From Lichenostomus cassidix (lineage: Eukaryota > Chordata > Aves > Passeriformes > Meliphagidae), in contig CM039187.1 in assembly GCA_008360975.2 (NCBI GenBank), positions 18,629,495 through 18,693,494 of the forward strand: DNA of 64,000 nt. The letters are read 5' to 3'. This document shows positions 1 through 64,000 of the stretch, piece after piece. Under the pieces are notes generated by a model, which saw nothing but the letters and a program-made list of their open reading frames with translations, was not told the origin of the DNA and made no database searches. Each line of letters starts with the position of its first letter. The first letter of the stretch is position 1. The position numbers and the translations under genes were made by a program.

Positions 1-124
1 GTTTATTTTTCTTGAAATTTCCGCAGAGAGGCGGCCGCCTCTTTTGAAGTGTAAATGTTTCTAGCTGGGGGGGGGGAAAGAAGGCTGGGTTAGAGAAGAA
101 GGGGGAGATCATCAGATCCTCTTT

Positions 125-382
125 GAGAAAAAGAAATAAAAGCGGGAGAGGAAAAAAGGAAAGAAAGGAAAGGAAAGGAAAAAAGAGAAGAGAAGAGAAG
201 AGAAAGAAGAGAAGAGAAGAGAAGAGAAGAGAAGAGAAGAGAAGAGAAGAGAAGAGAAGAGAAGAGAAGAGAAGAGAAGAGAAGAGAAGAGAAGAAAGAA
301 AAAAAAGAAAAGAAAAGAAAAGAAAAGAAAAGAAAAGAAAAGAAAAGAAAAGAAAAGAAAAGAAAAGAAAAGAAAAAAGAAA
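125..382. repeat. polypurine microsatellite, (AAGAG)n then (AAAAG)n
   Basis: About 258 bases of almost pure purine. An AAGAG pentamer array (about 180-297) passes into an AAAAG array (about 300-376). The frame-open translations on both strands are repeat artefacts. Confidence 0.97.
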
Positions 383-682
383 TTAATTTAAAGTAGGACA
401 GGGAAATAAGCACCTAGGGCTCTTGAAGTGAAACAGGTTCGGGAGATGCGAAACTATGGGAGTGGAAAGAGGCCTGTGGTATTGGCCTCCCCGGGTCCCT
501 CAGGGCACACGGCAGTGCCCAGGAGTGCGGGGACAGGCCAGTATTTTTAATTTGCGCAGGCAGAAATTGTTCAGTGGACTTAAATGTTGAAAAAGCAATA
601 CTTCCAGGAAGTCTGGTGTGGGAAGGGGAACCTGGTGATATTGTGGTGTGTGTGGTGGGGGAAGGGGGCAGCAAGCAGAGAG

Positions 683-781
683 CCTTCCCTTCCCTTCCCT
701 TCCCTTCCCTTCCCTTCCCTTCCCTTCCCTTCCCTTCCCTTCCCTTCCCTTCCCTTCCCTTCCCTTCCCTTCCCTTCCCTC
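683..781. repeat. (CCCTT)n microsatellite
   Basis: About twenty perfect CCCTT pentamers, so all purine on the other strand. The perfection suggests recent expansion and length polymorphism. Confidence 0.97.
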
Positions 782-1089
782 TCCTTAGAAAGCTGTCTTG
801 TTCTACCAGGCTCAGGGCTCCTTGGTTGACTCGGGTTACCTCCGTGTCGCGGGACTCAGGCTTCGTGTCGAAGAGTGCTCATTTTGTGTGTTTCTCGAGT
901 CTGTTATTCCTCTCTTTCTTCTCAGTGATACGGGAAAATAGTGAGGAAACTAAGGCAAACTACATTATCGAGAGGAGATTTGGGATTCGCCAGCTGTCCC
1001 AGCCCACCACCAAGCTGTTATCTCGTCACCGTACAATTGGCACTTACAAAGACTCAGAGCATCTCTGAGAGAGGGTCCATGAACTCACC

Positions 1090-2060
1090 AAGTGTTAGTG
1101 CAGGCGCAGGGAGCTCCCTTCCACCCGGCACTGCCGGGGGCTCCCGCCCGCACCTCCCGCTCTGCCCTAGGGCTCGGCTGTGTGCCTGAGCACGGCCCCA
1201 AGGGCGCGGGGAAATCGGGGCTGCCTGGGACGGAAGGGAGGAAGGGTGGGGGTGGCTTCTGGGAGTGGAGAAGCGGCCTAGACCGATCGGTGGGACAGAG
1301 CTGTAAGAGGGCCGTTTCCAGCCACGGGCAACGCGGAAGGCGCCGAGTGGCGGGAGAGGCTCCCGGCAGCGGCGATAAGCGGGCTCCCGGCCCCGCCGCG
1401 AACAGGAGACTCTGCTGCCGGGGGGACTCGACAGCCACCGTTGTCCCACCGACAGATGCGCGCGGGCCGCGCCGGGCCTTGCCGTGCCGGGCCTTGCCGT
1501 GCCGGGCCTTGCCGTGCCGTGCCGCGCCTGGAGCCCCGGAGGGATCGCGGCGGCCCGGGCCCGCCGCCGGCCCTTCCCCGCTCTGCCAAGCGACCGGAGG
1601 GCTCCATCTAGAGGCCGCGGTGGGCAGCGCCGCCGCCCCGCACCTGAGGCCGGCCGCCCCCTCCGCCGCTGCGCGGGCCGTGCCCGGGGCCCGGGGCGGG
1701 AACGCTGCTGAGGGACCCGGCGGGTGGGCGGAGGGCGCCGCGGGCCCGGCGCGGGTGGGCGAGCTGAGCCGGCGAGTCGGAGCCGCGGCGCGTCCACGGT
1801 GAGCAGGGCACCCTGGCCCGGCAGCGGGGCGGCCCGCGGGGAGCAGCGGGCGCCCTCAACTTAGCGTGCGGCGGGAGTTCCCCGGGCGGCACGGAGCGGT
1901 GCCTTCGCCTTCGCCTTCACCAGGCGGGCGGCAGCGATCACCGGTTCTGAGCGGGCAGCTCAGAGCCCCCCACTGCCACGGAAAATTCGCCCTATGCAGG
2001 AGTTGCTGCCAGGGGCGGGCAGGGCCGCCTCAGCCGTGCCCGCCGAGCCTGTCCGCAGCG
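1090..2060. promoter_or_regulatory. upstream CpG island, separate from the PAX2 promoter
   Basis: Dense CpG and high GC, about 2-3 kb upstream of the PAX2 ATG and separated from the proximal island by about 1 kb of AT-richer sequence. A donor-like CACG|GTGAGC lies at 1795-1804 (+). It could be an alternative PAX2 promoter with a non-coding first exon, or the start of a divergent non-coding RNA. Long open frames here are a side effect of high GC. Confidence 0.45.
1471..1515. repeat. three tandem copies of a 15-bp GC-rich unit
   Basis: The unit GCCGGGCCTTGCCGT is repeated three times without change and is followed by a degenerate GCCGTGCC run. It lies inside the upstream CpG island. Confidence 0.9.
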
Positions 2061-3129
2061 CAGCCCCGCAGTCACCCAGGACTCACTTCTATGCAACCCC
2101 GGTGGCGTAACAAAAAAATTTTATTTTCCAAATCATCCTTTTTTTGCACACAAGGGAAAGAGAGAGGGGAGAGAGAAAGATAAAACATCAGCTGAAGTGC
2201 CAAAATGATTTATGAGACAGTGGAAAATATTTCATAAAAATCTCTGAGACTTCTTTACTTAAAGCGGTTAGAAAAAAAAAGGGGGGGGGGTGCTGTTTTG
2301 TGACAGATACGCAGAGGGATGGGGAAGGATGAAGCAGGAAAAGAGAAGGAAGTACATTTCAGGTGATGGTAAACTCTCGAGACTGAAAATCAAAATTGAG
2401 GTCACAGCAATTTCTGTCTTGCCTCTTCGCCCCTAGTTATTACCCTAAGAAGGTGTTTCTTACTTGCTCTCTATTGCTCTGCTAGGTCAAAGCCACGTCT
2501 ATTTTAGCAGTAGACTTATTTGTGAAATAATTTTAAAATCCCACTCTAGCATTAAAAAAAAAAAAGGAAAGAAAAAGAAAGAAAAAGAAAGAAAGAAAAC
2601 AAAACAAAACAAAACGAGAGAGAGAGAAAAAAGCAGCAGAGATGTGGAAAGTGTGAGATTGAATTTGTTCTTATTTCCCCAAGTGCATGTGAAGGAAAAC
2701 TTTTCAATGACTGAAACGGGCCCAACCTCTTGGTTTAAAGACGTGCAAGAAGCTCGCTTGCTCTTTCGTTCTCCGTCTCGTTCTTTCTTTCTCTCGGTCT
2801 GTCTGGCTTCTACTTTATTTTTTTTTTTCTTTCTTTTCCTTCTTTATACATTTCTCTCTTGATCTCGCTCTCCTCTGGCTGTCTCTCTCCTTTTTCTTTT
2901 CCTTCTCTCTCCCTCACTTCCTTTATTTCTTTCTCTCCCCGTCCGAATCCCACACTAAGCCGCACACCACGGAAGCCTTGATGTGTATCGAATCCCCCTC
3001 CTGTTCCGCTTTACCCCGAGAAAAGTCTCCGGTAAAAAAAAAAAAAAAAACGGAGCGTGAGAAGGGAGATGAAACTAGGAAGGCGTGTGTGCGTGTGTTA
3101 AATAAGGGAGTTAAGGATCCTGAGCCGCA
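2061..3129. other. upstream flank between the two CpG islands
   Basis: AT-richer sequence. It contains a G-run (2281-2290), an A/G-rich run (about 2553-2635), a C/T-rich run (about 2775-2965) and an A-run (about 3035-3050). The block 2170-2260, around ATGATTTATGAGACAGTGG, is of normal complexity and could be regulatory. No gene is seen. Confidence 0.6.
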
Positions 3130-3410
3130 AGTGACAACAAAGCGGGGCTCACGTCCGTTCCCGCGGGCCGGGCAGGGGCGCCGCCGCCCCGCACACGCAC
3201 AGCCCGGGGCGCTCCGGAGCGCGCGGCCGGGGCTCCCCCGCCGCCGGGTCCCGCAGGCAACGGCCCCCCCCGCGCCGAGCGCCGCCGGCCCGGCCCTCCT
3301 CTCTCTCCTCTCCTCTCCCCTCTCCTCTCCTGGCCGCGCTCGGCTCGGCGCGCTGGCGAATCAGAGAGTGTCGGAATCTATTGCCTTTGTCTGACAAGTC
3401 ATCCATCTCC

Positions 3411-3435
3411 GGGGAGGCGGGCGGGGGGCTGAGGG
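3411..3435 (+). other. G-quadruplex motif in PAX2 promoter/5' UTR
   Basis: Four G-runs (3411-3414, 3419-3421, 3423-3428, 3433-3435) are separated by loops of 4, 1 and 4 bases, which fits the canonical rule for a G-quadruplex on the coding strand. It overlaps clustered GC boxes. Folding is not shown by sequence alone. Confidence 0.5.
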
Positions 3436-3625
3436 CGCTGCGGCTTTTAGAGAGACACACACCGGGAGCGGAGGCTCCAGTCTCCGGCCCCGGCTCCTCG
3501 CAAGCACTTCCCACCTCGGGCGAAAGTCCGCCGGGCGCCGGATCCACCGCCCGGCCGAGAGGAGGGGTCGCGCCCGCCCGCCGCTCGCCGCTTTCCCGGG
3601 GATTGCTACTCTGCTTTGAACTTAA

Positions 3626-3818
3626 ATGAACTAGCCCCGGACCGCGGGAGGAGGAGGAGGGAGAGCCGCGTCCTCCTGCGCCTTCTGCCGCCTGGCCGCC
3701 GGCCGCACCTTGCTCCGGCACCCCCTCCCCGCCGCCGGGGATGCTCTGAGCCCTCCCAGCCATGACACCCACCTGCCCCCCGGCGCCGCCAGTCCCTCGC
3801 TCCCACGGACTCTGCTGA
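3626..3818 (+). promoter_or_regulatory. three short upstream ORFs in the likely PAX2 5' UTR
   Basis: Three ATGs with early stops precede the PAX2 start: 3626-3634 (ATG AAC TAG), 3741-3749 (ATG CTC TGA) and 3762-3818 (18 codons plus TGA). The last has G at -3 and A at +4, a fair initiation context. All end well before 4056, so they would allow reinitiation. They matter only if transcription starts upstream of them. Confidence 0.45.
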
Positions 3819-4055
3819 CTCCCCCAAGGCCGGCGCAGCCCTCTCGCCCCCCGGAAAGTACTTCGCTGCCCGCTCCGCCGGGCAGGGGGCCCAGCGCACC
3901 CCGCCGCTCCCCTCCTCTCCTCGTGTGCTTTTTTGTTTTGTTTTTCTTTTTTCCCTTTTTTTTTTTTTTTAATTTTTTTCCCCTAAGTCTTGAAGTTGAG
4001 TTTTAGAGGCGACACGGCGGCTTCAGCCGATTTCTTCCCCTTCCTTTGCCTCCCC

Positions 4056-64000
<59,945 letters not shown>

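Larger units (their letters stand above)
1..1089. other. upstream flank with microsatellites, no gene
   Basis: The stretch holds two long simple repeats (listed separately) and unremarkable sequence between them. The open frames over the repeats are low-complexity Lys/Arg/Glu, Phe/Ser or Pro/Ser runs and are not genes. Confidence 0.7.
3130..4055 (+). promoter_or_regulatory. PAX2: PAX2 proximal promoter and 5' UTR region, CpG island
   Basis: The stretch is strongly GC- and CpG-rich with no TATA box in a sensible place. It includes a less GC-rich block at 3355-3412 (around ATCTATTGCCTTTGTCTGAC) followed at once by GC boxes, and then about 640 bases up to the initiator ATG. A transcription start near 3350-3450 would give a 5' UTR of about 600-700 bases, but no signal fixes it. 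A run of T at 3936-3980 lies just before the ATG. The boundary between promoter and UTR is inferred. Confidence 0.6.

Noticed and set aside
90..413. Open frames over the AAGAG/AAAAG tract on both strands (87-107 codons)
   Set aside because: Pure microsatellite translation (Lys/Arg/Glu or Phe/Ser/Leu runs) without any domain.
574..1068. 164-codon + frame across the CCCTT array
   Set aside because: The middle is repeated Pro-Ser-Leu/Phe from the pentamer, and the flanks show no family resemblance.
1054..1802. Long frames of 236-247 codons on both strands in the upstream CpG island
   Set aside because: High GC removes stop codons. The products are Arg/Pro/Gly/Ala-rich, overlap each other in antisense and have no domain.
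3149..3772. 207-codon minus-strand frame over the PAX2 promoter/5' UTR
   Set aside because: GC-driven open frame of low complexity, antisense to the likely leader.

Overview
This 64 kb window is vertebrate nuclear DNA. It carries the 5' two thirds of one recognisable gene, the paired-box transcription factor PAX2, on the + strand. The spliced exons read as PAX2 from the initiator methionine (4056) through the paired domain, the octapeptide, a lysine/arginine cluster, the partial homeodomain and the start of the transactivation region. The window ends inside the seventh coding exon, so the C-terminus and the 3' UTR lie outside it. I see no second protein-coding gene on either strand. The exon sequence is nearly identical to mammalian PAX2 as I remember it, with a few substitutions. 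The window has few young transposons and contains worn MIR-type and other ancient amniote repeats. Together these suggest a sauropsid (bird, crocodilian or turtle), but I cannot name the species.

Layout: 1-3130 is upstream flank with a polypurine microsatellite, a CCCTT microsatellite and a separate CpG island (about 1090-2060). 3130-4055 is a GC-rich, TATA-less promoter and 5' UTR region with a G-quadruplex motif and three small upstream ORFs. Coding exons are at 4056-4098, 7896-8064 (or 7899-8064), 9353-9550, 38005-38090, 40151-40270, 61904-62079 and 63925-64000 (cut by the window edge). All junctions have GT-AG signals and compatible phases (1, 2, 2, 1, 1, 0). Introns 3 (28.5 kb) and 5 (21.6 kb) make up most of the window.

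The introns hold three kinds of material. First, compact blocks rich in homeodomain-type TAATTA/ATTA words and intact CpGs look like conserved developmental enhancers; I nominate about a dozen, but conservation cannot be tested here. Second, long worn tandem arrays with unit lengths of roughly 30-50 bp, and long CA- or TG-rich tracts, give rise to most of the spurious short ORFs. Third, there are scattered ancient SINE remnants.

The most interesting points are a NAGNAG tandem acceptor at exon 2 that would switch Pro-Gly-His to Arg-His just before the paired domain, the lack of a clear counterpart of the mammalian 23-residue cassette exon with one weak candidate in its place (58661), a 51-nt near-perfect hairpin in intron 3 (18137-18187), and dense candidate enhancers near the 3' ends of introns 5 and 6. 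I found no evidence of an unknown multi-gene system.
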